Source of the DNA: Virgibacillus indicus
GTDB taxonomy: Bacteria > Bacillota > Bacilli > Bacillales > Amphibacillaceae
DNA: 64,000 nucleotides
Direction: 5' to 3'
NCBI RefSeq assembly: GCF_002266285.1
Contig: NZ_NPMS01000001.1
Location: forward strand, 1-64,000
Both the position numbers and the translations under genes were made by a program. Below the pieces are notes generated by a model. It searched no databases, had not been told where the DNA came from, and saw only the letters and a program-made list of their open reading frames with translations. Shown in pieces: positions 18,214 through 27,380 of the stretch; position 1 is the first letter of the stretch; every line of letters starts with the position of its first letter.

Positions 18214-18702
18214 GTGAGAATTATATTTCATACGAAAGAGATATTAGCCGATCAGCTGCTGGCAAATGCGAACGATCCCAGTTTTTATCTTCCTTTTTCA
18301 GACGCTGCAGCAAATCTTTCAGAGGAGGAAGCATTTTGGAAGCCTAATGATGATTGCAATAGCATCGCTGAAATTGTGCAGCATTTACTCTATTGGAATG
18401 AAACGTGGCAAAAAAGATATGAGAAGTCTCATTTCGGTGCTGTTTCTACGGTAGATAATAATAGTACGTTTATAGTGCCGGAGAAAGAGAAATTCAATGA
18501 TTTGAAAGAGATGCTGCTGGAAGTGCTGCTGAAATGGCAGGATTTACTAACTGAAGAAAAAGCAGGGATGGAGATAGAAGGTTTCCCCGCAGCTGCAAAG
18601 TGGGGAGATATAATAGCAAATATATCCTCCCATAATGCCTATCACATTGGACAAATCATCTATATTCGAAAGCTGCAGAAAAGCTGGAATCAAAACCAGT
18701 AG
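18214..18702 (+). CDS. DinB family (YfiT-like) protein
   Basis: About 162 residues of the DinB/YfiT four-helix-bundle superfamily, many of which are metal-dependent thiol S-transferases. The usual metal-ligand histidines are placed as HLLYWNETW (~48-56) and HNAYHIGQI (~143-151). The start is uncertain: the GTG at 18214 almost touches the AAAGGAG ribosome site. A rare ATT at 18220 would have better spacing, and no ATG is available. The precise function is unknown. Confidence 0.8.
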   Translation: MRIIFHTKEILADQLLANANDPSFYLPFSDAAANLSEEEAFWKPNDDCNSIAEIVQHLLYWNETWQKRYEKSHFGAVSTVDNNSTFIVPEKEKFNDLKEMLLEVLLKWQDLLTEEKAGMEIEGFPAAAKWGDIIANISSHNAYHIGQIIYIRKLQKSWNQNQ

Positions 18703-18734
18703 GCTTATCGTTGGCTTTCTTTCTCGGAATAATC

Positions 18735-18786
18735 AAAAATAAAATTGGTTGTATTCCTTAAATGGAGTACAACCAATTTTATTTTT
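18735..18786. terminator. Strong bidirectional-type terminator
   Basis: A long stem, AAAATTGGTTGTATTCC against GGAGTACAACCAATTTT, is followed by ATTTTT and preceded by AAAAATA. It ends the DinB transcript and insulates the PadR operon. Confidence 0.88.
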
Positions 18787-18797
18787 AAAACAGTACC

Positions 18798-18826
18798 TTG
18801 CATTAAATAGTACTGAATGGTATATT
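18798..18826 (+). promoter_or_regulatory. PadR operon promoter P1, TTGCAT/17/TATATT
   Basis: TTGCAT (18798-18803) and TATATT (18821-18826) are separated by 17 bp. The -35 lies within TACCTTGCATTAAATAGTACT, part of which recurs at the other PadR promoter (26982). It may overlap a PadR operator. A second candidate -35, TTGACA at 18842-18847, precedes a TATAAT at 18868-18873 with a long spacer. Confidence 0.65.
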
Positions 18827-18904
18827 ATTAATATCAGGTACTTGACATAAATCAGTACTATTCATTATATAATAGTAAAAATGGAAAATGAGGGTGATGG
18901 CTTC

Positions 18905-19228
18905 ATGAATATACAATTCAATAAAGGCGCGCTGGAGCTTTGTGTGCTTGCATTATTGGATCGGACGGATCGATACGGATATGAACTTGTTCAAAAAATT
19001 TCTGAACAGATTACCATATCAGAAGGCTCTGTCTACCCGCTGTTAAGAAGGCTGAAAAAAGAGGATTATGTTTCGACATATTTGCAGGAATCCTCGGAAG
19101 GACCTTCACGAAAGTATTATATGCTTACAGATAAAGGAAGAGAATACCTTCGGGTGATTATTCCGGAGTGGCGGCAATTCTCAAACGGTGTGAATCATTT
19201 AATAAGGGAGGGTGTTGGCGATGAATAG
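18905..19228 (+). CDS. PadR family transcriptional regulator
   Basis: A 107-residue winged-helix regulator of the PadR family. It shows the family features: the GALELCVLALLDRTDRYGYEL start, SEGSVYPLLRRLKKEDYV as recognition helix, and the RKYYMLTDKGREYL wing. The ATG at 18905 has GAGGGTGAT upstream; an in-frame ATG at 18881 would add eight residues. It overlaps the DUF1700 gene by 8 bp, so the three downstream genes form one operon that it probably represses. Confidence 0.9.
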   Translation: MNIQFNKGALELCVLALLDRTDRYGYELVQKISEQITISEGSVYPLLRRLKKEDYVSTYLQESSEGPSRKYYMLTDKGREYLRVIIPEWRQFSNGVNHLIREGVGDE

Positions 19229-19781
19229 AGAGCAATTTTTAAAGAAATTAAATGCGTCTTTAAAAAAACTTCCACACGAAGAACAGGAAGACATATTAGA
19301 GGACTTTCAGGAGCATTTTGATATCGGCAAAAGTGAAGGAAAAACAGAAGAGGAAATTTCTAAATCACTAGGATCACCAAGTCAAATCGGGAAGGAATTA
19401 CTGGCAACACATTATTTAGAGAAAGCAGGGAACGATTATTCAGCCAGCAATATTTTTCGTGCTGTATGGGCAGTAATTGGATTGGGGTTTTTCAATTTAG
19501 TGATCGTACTTGGACCGTTTGTTGCTTTACTTGCCATTATTTTAGCGGGGTGGATCACAGGAGCTGCGTTCATTGTTTCGCCACTAATGGTTTTGATTAA
19601 TCTGGCAATATCCCCTGGAACATTTGAGTTTTTTGATTTATTCTTTTCAATTGCACTCACTGGTCTTGGCCTATTGATTGCGATTGGGATGCTGTATGCA
19701 ACCCGATTCATTGCAACTGGATTTGTCCGATATTTAAACTTTAATGCTAAACTTGTAAAAGGTGGGCTGAAACATGAATAA
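19221..19781 (+). CDS. DUF1700 membrane protein
   Basis: A 186-residue protein. The N-terminal cytoplasmic helical module contains LNASLKKLPHEEQEDILEDFQEHF and a GKTEEEISKSLGSPSQIGKELL segment, typical of DUF1700. Two or three transmembrane segments follow. DUF1700 genes regularly sit between a PadR gene and a DUF4097 gene, as here. The ATG follows GGGAGGGTG. They are thought to belong to envelope-stress modules, but no biochemical role is fixed. Confidence 0.88.
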   Translation: MNREQFLKKLNASLKKLPHEEQEDILEDFQEHFDIGKSEGKTEEEISKSLGSPSQIGKELLATHYLEKAGNDYSASNIFRAVWAVIGLGFFNLVIVLGPFVALLAIILAGWITGAAFIVSPLMVLINLAISPGTFEFFDLFFSIALTGLGLLIAIGMLYATRFIATGFVRYLNFNAKLVKGGLKHE

Positions 19782-20571
19782 TGTAAAAAAAATTGCGATG
19801 TTCGCAGCAATTCTAATCGTACTTGGTGTAATTGGGAGTGTAATCACATTTAATTTCAAGGAACCAACTTCTGTTACACAAGCAGAAGAAATTGATAAAA
19901 CGGATATTACTGCGATTGAAATTCTTTCAAATAACGAAAGGGTAGAAATAATTCCATCTAATGAACAAACTATAAAAGTTGAACTATCAGGCAAAAGCAA
20001 TGATAAAAAAGATAAATTTCAAGTAGAGGAAAAAGGAAATACACTTTCCATCGAAACAGAAAGTCGGGACTTCAAGCTATTCGATTTTGATTTTTTTACT
20101 AAATCTTTAACGTTAACAGTAGCTTTACCTGAAAAAGTATATGAATCACTTAAGGTAGAAATTGATAATGGGAGTCTGGAAGCTGAGGATTTAAATATAA
20201 CTGATATAAATGCTGCGACGGAAAATGGGCGGATTGCTCTGAAGAATATTGGTGCTGACACGGTGCAGGTGAATTCAAGTAATGGGAAAATAGAACTCGA
20301 CCATGTTAAGGGAGAGATTACCGGCAAAACAAATAATGGAAAAATTTCACTTGTAACCGAAAGCCTGGATCGCGCGCTTGAACTTGATACCGATAATGGA
20401 GCGATTAACATTCAAACAGAAAAAGAACCAACTAATGCTATATTTGATGTAAGAGTGGATAATGGAAGCATTAAAATATTTGGAAACTCCAACTGGGATA
20501 CGGTAGTTGGGGATGGTGATAACATTATTAAACTAACAACGAATAATGGGAGTATCAGGGTGGAGAAATAG
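19774..20571 (+). CDS. DUF4097 membrane-anchored beta-repeat protein
   Basis: A 265-residue protein with one N-terminal membrane anchor (~5-26). The extracellular part is built of repeated short beta-strands with a recurring (D/N)NG(S/K/R/A)I pattern, e.g. IDNGSLEAEDLN, SSNGKIELDHV, TNNGKISL, TDNGAINI, VDNGSIKI and TNNGSIRV. This is the beta-solenoid signature of the DUF4097 (adhesin-like/LiaG) family. It overlaps the DUF1700 gene by 8 bp. The N-terminal anchor and the solenoid suggest an outward-facing envelope sensor or scaffold (inference). Confidence 0.88.
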   Translation: MNNVKKIAMFAAILIVLGVIGSVITFNFKEPTSVTQAEEIDKTDITAIEILSNNERVEIIPSNEQTIKVELSGKSNDKKDKFQVEEKGNTLSIETESRDFKLFDFDFFTKSLTLTVALPEKVYESLKVEIDNGSLEAEDLNITDINAATENGRIALKNIGADTVQVNSSNGKIELDHVKGEITGKTNNGKISLVTESLDRALELDTDNGAINIQTEKEPTNAIFDVRVDNGSIKIFGNSNWDTVVGDGDNIIKLTTNNGSIRVEK

Positions 20572-20631
20572 GTGAGGGTAACTAGGAGCCTTTTGAAAGT
20601 TATGAGAACTGGCCCCGTCCCACTTATATAT

Positions 20632-20669
20632 TCAAAAAGTCAGGGATAAGGATACTGTTCCTTATCCCC
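20632..20669 (-). terminator. tldE terminator
   Basis: GGGATAAGGA (20643-20652) pairs with TCCTTATCCC (20659-20668). On the minus strand the stem is followed by TGACTTTTTG. It ends the tldD-tldE operon. Confidence 0.85.
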
Positions 20670-20679
20670 TCTAATCACG

Positions 20680-22032
20680 TTAATCCACTGTAACTGCCAA
20701 ATGCTTAACCTTTAATGATGGAGATCCAATATATCCAGATCCGCCCATTGGTGAGAATTCCAAGTCTGAAGCAACTTGTTCTATGTCATTAAGAACCTCA
20801 AAAAAGTTTCCAGCAATCGTCATAAGGTTGGTTGGACCAACAATTTCGCCATCCTTGACATAATATCCATTGGCTGCGAGTGAGAAATCACCGGAAATTG
20901 GATTTGCCCCGGAATGCAGACCAGCTAAGTTAGTGATGATGATCCCTTCATCCAGATTTTCATATAGGTGCTTGTATGTTTTCTCCCCTGGTATGACAAA
21001 AAAGTTGGAAGGACTAACTCCGATTGTTTCCTTGTACGAAGGTTTATGTCCATGTCCGGTTGAGGAAATCCCCTCTTTTTTTGCAGTTTTTAAGTTGTGG
21101 AAATATGTTTTTAGTTTCCCATTCTCTACAATAGTGAGTTTTCTTGTCGGCACACCCTCTGAATCAAATGTTCCACTTCGAATTCCATCAGGCAAAAATG
21201 GATCATCTGATAAGCTGACTTGATCTGAGGCAATTTTTTCTTCCAATTTGCCTTTTAATCGGGATTGCCCTTTTTGAACCGCCTCTGCGGAAAAGGATGA
21301 AACAAAGGTGGATACAAGTGCTGCTGCAGCACTATTTTTAAAAACAATCGGGTAGTTCTTATTTGGATAGGTTCTTCCACCAAGGTAGCTCAATGACTTT
21401 TCAACGGCCTCTTTTGCGATTTCGTCAGCATGAAGGGAATCAAAGTCCTTTGTTATTTTAAAATAAAAATCGGATTTGATTTCATCCTCTTCTTTGACGA
21501 CAACTGAAAAGATGATGGACAGGAAATTGTTCCGGTCATTCAACGTGAGGCCCTTATTATTAAATAACTCTTTTTCAAATGATTGATCTTGAATGGCAGC
21601 ATAATCGGTTTGGACAACCCGCGGATCGTATGCGTAAATTTTCTTTTCAACTTCTTTTAAAAATGCAATTTTATCCTCTGCAGTTATGTTTGAAAGGGAA
21701 GGGGAGAAGTAGTCCACTTCCTTATAATTTGCATCTCCAGAAAATATTTCTTCAGGCTCATCCTCAATTAAGACTGCATTTTCCTGTACACTCTCAAGCA
21801 AAAATTGAACCGATTCCTCATCTAACTTCTCTGTATAGGCATAGCCCATCTTTCCATTATAAAGGCCACGAACGGATACACCGTTTACAGTTGATGATTC
21901 ATATTCATCTATTTCACCTTTAAAGATTTGACAGGAGAAGCTTTCCTGTTTTTCATAATATAGCTCGATATCTGTAAGTCCGAGACTTTCACCTTCTGCA
22001 AAAAGTTTGTTGCGAAATGCTGTTAATTCCAT
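20680..22032 (-). CDS. tldE: TldE/PmbA-like metalloprotease subunit
   Basis: A 450-residue member of the TldD/PmbA family. In known cases TldE pairs with TldD to make a heterodimeric protease that removes leader peptides or degrades unfolded peptides. The HExxxH metal motif is absent, as expected of TldE. C-terminal blocks such as HSGANPISGDFSLAANGYYVKDGEI identify the family. It begins directly after the tldD stop codon, so translation is coupled. The natural substrate in this organism is unknown. Confidence 0.9.
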   Translation of the reverse strand: MELTAFRNKLFAEGESLGLTDIELYYEKQESFSCQIFKGEIDEYESSTVNGVSVRGLYNGKMGYAYTEKLDEESVQFLLESVQENAVLIEDEPEEIFSGDANYKEVDYFSPSLSNITAEDKIAFLKEVEKKIYAYDPRVVQTDYAAIQDQSFEKELFNNKGLTLNDRNNFLSIIFSVVVKEEDEIKSDFYFKITKDFDSLHADEIAKEAVEKSLSYLGGRTYPNKNYPIVFKNSAAAALVSTFVSSFSAEAVQKGQSRLKGKLEEKIASDQVSLSDDPFLPDGIRSGTFDSEGVPTRKLTIVENGKLKTYFHNLKTAKKEGISSTGHGHKPSYKETIGVSPSNFFVIPGEKTYKHLYENLDEGIIITNLAGLHSGANPISGDFSLAANGYYVKDGEIVGPTNLMTIAGNFFEVLNDIEQVASDLEFSPMGGSGYIGSPSLKVKHLAVTVD

Positions 22033-23427
22033 TTACTTTGCCTCCCTTCCACCAACTGTAATTTCACTGACACGGAGCATTGGCTGGCCAACATTAACTG
22101 GAATACTGCCACTGGATGCACCGCACATCCCGGCTCCATGACCAAGATTATTACCGACCATATCCACTTTTTGAATTGTTTTTGCCCCATTGCCAATTAG
22201 TGTTGCTCCACGTAAGGGCTTATCAATTTTTCCGTTTTTCACTAAATAGGCTTCGTTTATAGCGAAATTATAATCACCAGTTGCAGGTTCTACAGAGCCG
22301 CCACCCATATATTTGGCATAGATTCCATATTCAGTGTCAGCAATGATTTCCTCCGGTGTTGATTTTCCTGGTGCAATATACGTATTAGTCATCCGGGAAG
22401 TAGGAGCAAATTTATAGGATTCTCTGCGTCCCGAACCAGTTGACGCTGCTTCCATTCTTCGTCCATTGAACTTATCAATCATATAACCTTTTAAAATACC
22501 ATTTTCAATCAGTACGTTTTTGCGTGCTTTTTCACCTTCGTCATCTATGTTGATGGAACCCCATTCGTTGGTAAGTGTGCCGTCATCAATATATGTAACA
22601 AAATCTGAAGCTACTTTTTCTCCTTCCATATTAGCAAAAACAGAGTTGTTTTTTGCGACCGATGATGCTTCCAATCCATGGCCGCATGCTTCATGGAAAA
22701 TTACTCCGCCAAACTCATTATCGAGAATAACTGGAAATTTCCCGCTCGGAGCAGGGTCTGCATGAAGCATCGTGACAGCAGAACGTGCTGCTTCTTTTGC
22801 ATAATGATTAAGGTCTAATCCTTCGATAAATTCAAAGCCCTTATGTGCTCCAGGTCCATATGATCCTGTCTGCATATCATTTCCATCGGAAGCAACGGCA
22901 GTAATGGCTAATAAACTTCTTACCCGTTTATCTTCAGCAAATGTTCCTTCTGAATTCGCAATGAGTACATGCTGTTCTTCTTCCCTTAATCTTAAAATTG
23001 CCTGTGAAATAGATGAATCATAATTTGTTACAATTTCATTCGCATTACGTAAAACAGCTAATTTACGAGATTTTTCCACACTTGCTGGCATGAATTGAAT
23101 TGGATGTGACGATAGCAGGCTTTGCTTTTCCATTGGCAATACGATGTTTTTCTCAGTATTGTTTCCTTCAATTGCCTGTGCCGCTGCTCTTGCGGCCTTT
23201 AGAAGACCCTCCTCGGTAAATTCATTCGTGTATGCATATACACTTTGGAGGCCCTTAAAGATACGAATCCCAACACCAAAATCCCGGCCAGATAAGCTTT
23301 TTTCCAATCTGCCACCCTGATGCAGCATATTATTCGTGTAGCGGTCTTCGACAAATACTTCAGAAAAATCTCCACCTGTTGTAAGTGCTGCGGATAATAC
23401 ATTTTCGATCAATGCCTTATTTAGCAT
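22033..23427 (-). CDS. tldD: TldD-like metalloprotease, catalytic subunit
   Basis: A 464-residue family member with the zinc motif HEACGH (245-250, HExxxH) in FGGVIFHEACGHGLEASSVA. The C-terminal region MCGASSGSIPVNVGQPMLRVSEITVGG is typical of TldD. It is the first gene of a two-gene operon with tldE. The ATG follows AGGAGGAATTAT. No peptide-natural-product cluster is nearby, so a housekeeping proteolytic role is more likely than leader removal from a local precursor. Confidence 0.92.
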   Translation of the reverse strand: MLNKALIENVLSAALTTGGDFSEVFVEDRYTNNMLHQGGRLEKSLSGRDFGVGIRIFKGLQSVYAYTNEFTEEGLLKAARAAAQAIEGNNTEKNIVLPMEKQSLLSSHPIQFMPASVEKSRKLAVLRNANEIVTNYDSSISQAILRLREEEQHVLIANSEGTFAEDKRVRSLLAITAVASDGNDMQTGSYGPGAHKGFEFIEGLDLNHYAKEAARSAVTMLHADPAPSGKFPVILDNEFGGVIFHEACGHGLEASSVAKNNSVFANMEGEKVASDFVTYIDDGTLTNEWGSINIDDEGEKARKNVLIENGILKGYMIDKFNGRRMEAASTGSGRRESYKFAPTSRMTNTYIAPGKSTPEEIIADTEYGIYAKYMGGGSVEPATGDYNFAINEAYLVKNGKIDKPLRGATLIGNGAKTIQKVDMVGNNLGHGAGMCGASSGSIPVNVGQPMLRVSEITVGGREAK

Positions 23428-23637
23428 ATAATTCCTCCTGATTCAAAAATTTAAAAAATTATATAAATTCATTATACCGGAATGGGTTTGTTAATGAAAC
23501 GAGAAATGATGTGAAAGGCTTTATTCAGTTTTTTAAATTGTACAAATGCTATATTTAGAGTGAAAGAGGAAAACTAGGCATTAGAGTGGAAAAAGTGCTG
23601 GGCTAAACGCAAGCAATTGTTTCATTTTCTGACATCT

Positions 23638-23793
23638 GTGGGATAATGTAAGTATAAATTCATACAATATTAAAAACCGCTCCATGCTGGTAACATGGAA
23701 CAGTACAATTGACCAACCCCATAAACGGGGATGGCACAGTTTAGAGCTAATAACTCCTCACTGCTGGGCTAAAGCACATGAGGGGTTATTTTT
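23638..23793 (+). ncRNA. Candidate structured small RNA
   Basis: An extended -10 (TGG-GATAAT, ~23639-23647) would start a transcript of ~140 nt. Three hairpins follow: CCATG...CATGG (~23683-23699), CCCC-ATAAA-CGGGG (~23717-23730) and the terminator AATAACTCCTCA...TGAGGGGTTATT plus TTTTT (23749-23793). No plus-strand gene follows for 3 kb, so it is not an obvious leader. It does not match a riboswitch class that I know. The first hairpin resembles the dispersed CCGTCCCATG palindrome seen at 59147. Confidence 0.5.
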
Positions 23794-23810
23794 CCTATGG
23801 GGAATTATAT

Positions 23811-25730
23811 TTAAATAACCTTTAGCAGCAGCCGTTTCAGCAGTGGAGCGAAGTGCTCTGGAAGCTCTGCCACACTTGGAATCATGAGTCTTTCTCTGCC
23901 ATAAATATTCTCCATGGTTCCGTCATCTCTCTCATCGATTTCTCCATCTGCCAGAAACATGCCAATCACTTCAATGCCTTTTTTGCGTGCTTCGGAAACG
24001 GCGAGATGTGTGTCCACAACCCCATTTTGATCATAATCCGCGGCTGCAGGTTCTCCGTCTGAAAACACGAGCAGGAATTTATTTTTTTCTCTTCTGGCAG
24101 CAAGTTCCTTTGTGATCACGCGAATGCTGAAGCCATCCCGGTTATCTTCCTGTGGCTCAAGCTGCATGATTTTAGATCCATCATTTTGGTAAAATGAATC
24201 GGAAAAAGCGTGGATGATGTGAAAATAATTCGGCTGGTAATGTTCTTTCACTTCATTGGCATCCTCCCAAAATCCTATGATGGAATGGGGGATTCTTAAT
24301 TGATTCAATACTTCGTGAAACAGCACAATGCCGCGCTTCGTTTCATCCATTTTATTATGCATGGAAGCAGAACAGTCGACCAGCAAGGTGAAAACTGCAT
24401 CAATTTCATTGGATTCATGGTTTTTCTTATAAAATACCCGCGGATTTTCGTCGATTACCAGTGGCAGCAGTTTTCTGGATAATCGTCCGATGACTAAATC
24501 CTTTCGCGGTGCATTCTTTTTATGCTCCAAGGTCTTTTCAATTGTAGTTGCAAGCTTTCGTTTAAATGCTTCAATCCCGCTCACAAATTCCTGATACTGC
24601 TCCATTTCCTGCGAAGTTGGTGCTTCCGCGTTTTTAACGATTATTGCAGCATCTTTATTTTCTTCGCCATAGGGGCTTTCATCCTGTCCGCCGCTTTGAT
24701 TTGCTTCTTTTTTCTCGAGTGTATCCAGCTTGGAAAAATCATTCTTTTTGCTTTGTCCGGAAAAACCCTGAATGGCACCCATTGCCTGATCTGCATCTTC
24801 TGTTTCTCTTGTTCCGCCGCCCATGATATCAGTTTTCGTGCCAACATCGAGTTCAAATTGAAGAAAGGTCTGCTTCCGGTCACTGTTCTGATTTTCCCGG
24901 TGCCAGGTGGAAAAACGCTCATCAATATACTCATTTTTATCCTCATCAACTTCTTCTTTGTCATCATTCGCAACATCATCCGTTCTTGTTAACTCATCAA
25001 ATAATGTATTCTTGGTGAACTTTTCGATGCTGGTGACTGGAAACGTAAAATATTCATTGATCATGTCGTTATAGGCCGGTTCCAGCTGTTGAACAATTTG
25101 CTCCGTTAAAGAAATGATGGCCTTTGTACTTTTTGCTTCAAAAATGGAATAAAGCAATGGTTTTAATTTCTCGAGCCGGTACAGCTGTCTTTCATTCGCC
25201 CGAGGGAAATCAGGGTCTGGCTGATCTGCCTGAAGCAGCAGGTAAATCAAGCAAAATAATTCATCCAGGGGATAGCTCCTTGTCACATTTGTATCCATTT
25301 GTGTGCTGAAATAATGCTTCAGGTATCTTTTTCGGACTGCAAAATCCTTTGTCGTTCCTGGTCTTTCCTTTTTGATAGCTTCTTCCAGACGCAGATCCTC
25401 GAGCAGTGTAACAAGCTGGACAGCAAATTTATGGAGCTTCCAGTTATTTATATCCGCTGTAAATTGTTTCATTTCCTGAACTTGCGTGTGATGCAATGTT
25501 CCAAGTGCGCGCAGGAATACATCTGTTTTATATCCAGGTTCCTTGATTTCATACTTAAAAACATCCCAGAGACGGCTCCCGGTAATTTTGTTATGAATGA
25601 TATCAATATAAGAACCATAGTGATATTCGAAGTCTAAATCCGGATGATCTGATAATACTCTGGATAAATCCTGCAGCTGCAGAAATAGATCCGTATCAAC
25701 TTTGGAGTCATCCCACCGGTTGTATTTCAT
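23811..25730 (-). CDS. yojO: VWA-domain (CoxE/NorD-like) protein, YojO-like
   Basis: A 639-residue soluble protein. The last ~190 residues form a von Willebrand A domain with the MIDAS motif DCSAS (452-456) and FSDGEP. The N-terminal two thirds are helical and charged, with an acidic stretch (~255-270). Such proteins act with a MoxR-type AAA+ ATPase as metallochaperones or remodelling factors; NorD/NorQ is the best-known pair. The partner is encoded 13 bp upstream. No nitric-oxide reductase genes are nearby, so the client is unknown. Pairing and size match B. subtilis yojN-yojO. Confidence 0.88.
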   Translation of the reverse strand: MKYNRWDDSKVDTDLFLQLQDLSRVLSDHPDLDFEYHYGSYIDIIHNKITGSRLWDVFKYEIKEPGYKTDVFLRALGTLHHTQVQEMKQFTADINNWKLHKFAVQLVTLLEDLRLEEAIKKERPGTTKDFAVRKRYLKHYFSTQMDTNVTRSYPLDELFCLIYLLLQADQPDPDFPRANERQLYRLEKLKPLLYSIFEAKSTKAIISLTEQIVQQLEPAYNDMINEYFTFPVTSIEKFTKNTLFDELTRTDDVANDDKEEVDEDKNEYIDERFSTWHRENQNSDRKQTFLQFELDVGTKTDIMGGGTRETEDADQAMGAIQGFSGQSKKNDFSKLDTLEKKEANQSGGQDESPYGEENKDAAIIVKNAEAPTSQEMEQYQEFVSGIEAFKRKLATTIEKTLEHKKNAPRKDLVIGRLSRKLLPLVIDENPRVFYKKNHESNEIDAVFTLLVDCSASMHNKMDETKRGIVLFHEVLNQLRIPHSIIGFWEDANEVKEHYQPNYFHIIHAFSDSFYQNDGSKIMQLEPQEDNRDGFSIRVITKELAARREKNKFLLVFSDGEPAAADYDQNGVVDTHLAVSEARKKGIEVIGMFLADGEIDERDDGTMENIYGRERLMIPSVAELPEHFAPLLKRLLLKVI

Positions 25731-25743
25731 CTTGCAGCCTCCT

Positions 25744-26613
25744 TTAGAACAACGTATTTGCCAGGTTTTTTACAAATTCCTTTTCACGTTCCTCGTCAAG
25801 TTTATCAACGATTGATCTTAAAACGGCCCGTTCTGGTGGAATAAGCGTACTCAAATCACAAGCATCCAGCAATGCGCGAATGGATGCGGCGTCCTCTGAT
25901 AGCTTTCCCTGATATACTGCACTGATAAGATCTGAAGACAGTTTTACAAATAAATCGATCGTCTTTTCATCTGTCAGATTTGTGTTTGTTTGAATCAAAT
26001 CTTTTAACAGGTCTCCTTCAATATACGGCACATCAATGACGATAAAGCGGTTCTTTAATGCTTCATTTAATGGAACCGTTCCGATATAGCCCTCATTAAT
26101 TGCAGCAATGACATTAAAATCATCTTTCGCAGTGATTATTTCGTTTGTGAATGGATTGGTAACCGTCCTCCGATAGTCAAGAACGCCATTAATGAGCGGC
26201 AATGTCTCTGGCTTTGCCATATTTACTTCATCTATATATAAAAAGGTTCCATTTTTCATCGCATTTGTTACAGGACCAGGTATAAACTCAATCACTTGTT
26301 TTTCATTTTCATATCCGATGGTTTTAAAGCCAAGCAGACTTTCTGCATCCAGATCTACCGAGCAGTTGACACTGTACATGGGCTGATTGAACAGGTTGGA
26401 TAGTGTTTCAGCAAACTTGGTTTTTCCAGATCCGGTAGGGCCTTTCAGCAGAATGTTTTTGCCCATGCTAAGGGCGGAAATGGCGTCAATCAGAAGATCC
26501 ATATTTGGCGGAACATAGCCGCCCTGTCTGATTAAGTCACTTAAGTTTTCGTTGGTTTCCCTATTATTTGATTCAAGTATATTAGAGATATTATCTGGTA
26601 AGTTGTAGTTCAT
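25744..26613 (-). CDS. yojN: MoxR/NorQ-type AAA+ ATPase, YojN-like
   Basis: A 289-residue AAA+ ATPase with Walker A GPTGSGKT (58-65) and Walker [14 protein letters not shown] (~124-136). Family sensor regions follow, e.g. [27 protein letters not shown]. It is the first gene of the pair with the VWA protein, and together they likely form a ring ATPase plus adaptor. The ATG follows AAAGGAGCATCTCGA. The client is unknown. Confidence 0.9.
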   Translation of the reverse strand: MNYNLPDNISNILESNNRETNENLSDLIRQGGYVPPNMDLLIDAISALSMGKNILLKGPTGSGKTKFAETLSNLFNQPMYSVNCSVDLDAESLLGFKTIGYENEKQVIEFIPGPVTNAMKNGTFLYIDEVNMAKPETLPLINGVLDYRRTVTNPFTNEIITAKDDFNVIAAINEGYIGTVPLNEALKNRFIVIDVPYIEGDLLKDLIQTNTNLTDEKTIDLFVKLSSDLISAVYQGKLSEDAASIRALLDACDLSTLIPPERAVLRSIVDKLDEEREKEFVKNLANTLF

Positions 26614-27020
26614 TCGAGATGCTCCTTTCTGGGAATATTGTAAACGTTATTGGGTGGAATAACAAAGAATTGGGATGAGTGCAGGTGCCTTTTACCTATT
26701 AAAAACTTATTGATTTCATTTCACGGGTTTATTTCAGGGGTGCATACAATTAAATAACTAGGAAAACGCACTGGAATTCACATCGGGATTCACCATGTGT
26801 TTTTTATTGGTATAAAGGGATTTTTCCGCTATTTATTATATGAATCATTAGTAGAAATAAAGGTAATTGTCAATTTATGTTAAAATAGTATTAGAGATAT
26901 ACAGAGGTTGTGAAATTTTATACTTAAACTATAGGGCAGTTTAATTTAATAAGAAATCAATTATTTTTTTAAAATAATACCTTGCATTATATAGTATTAT
27001 TATTTATAGTCTAAATAGGG
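26614..27020. other. Intergenic boundary of the accessory island
   Basis: No gene is seen. At 26723-26751 the sequence CGGGTTTATTTCAGGGGTGC closely matches CGGGTTTATTCCAGGGGGGC at 38653-38681, so similar copies bracket the AT-rich region between them. The PadR promoter described separately lies at the right end of this stretch. Confidence 0.55.
26982..27010 (+). promoter_or_regulatory. Second PadR promoter, TTGCAT/17/TATAGT
   Basis: TTGCAT (26982-26987) and TATAGT (27005-27010) have exact 17-bp spacing. The surrounding TACCTTGCATTATATAGTA is almost the same as at the first PadR promoter (18794-18814). This shared block may be a PadR-binding site over the -35 box. Confidence 0.7.
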
Positions 27021-27029
27021 GTGAACATA

Positions 27030-27380
27030 TTGGAAATTAACAAAGAGGTATTGAAAGGTCATATAGATACGATTATTTTATCGTTACTACATAGCAGGGA
27101 TATGTATGGATATGAACTTGCTAAATTGGTTCGAGAAAAAAGTGATGAACAATTTGAATTAAAAGAGGGTACGCTTTATTTGTCTTTAAAGCGATTGGAA
27201 AAAAATAAATGGATTGAATCTTACTGGGGTGATGAACAAGGACCAGGAGGAAGAAGAAAATATTATAAACTCACACCACAGGGCGAAGAAGGATTTGAAG
27301 AAAAGCGTAAGGAATGGCAATTTGTAAAAAAAATGATTGATTCATTTTTAGAAGGGAGCGAAAAACATGAAAAAAATTGA
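27030..27380 (+). CDS. PadR family transcriptional regulator (second copy)
   Basis: A 116-residue winged-helix regulator with PadR features: GHIDTIILSLLHSRDMYGYELAKL, LKEGTLYLSLKRLEKNKWIESYW and GRRKYYKLTPQGEEGF. The TTG at 27030 has AGGGGTG at good spacing. A GTG at 27021 would add three residues. It overlaps the next gene by 14 bp. It probably controls this two-gene operon. Confidence 0.88.
   Translation: MEINKEVLKGHIDTIILSLLHSRDMYGYELAKLVREKSDEQFELKEGTLYLSLKRLEKNKWIESYWGDEQGPGGRRKYYKLTPQGEEGFEEKRKEWQFVKKMIDSFLEGSEKHEKN

Noticed and set aside
24641..24979. 112-codon minus-strand frame rich in Lys/Met
   Set aside because: It is a shadow in another frame of the yojO gene. It has no ribosome site, and the composition is that of an antisense/alternate frame.
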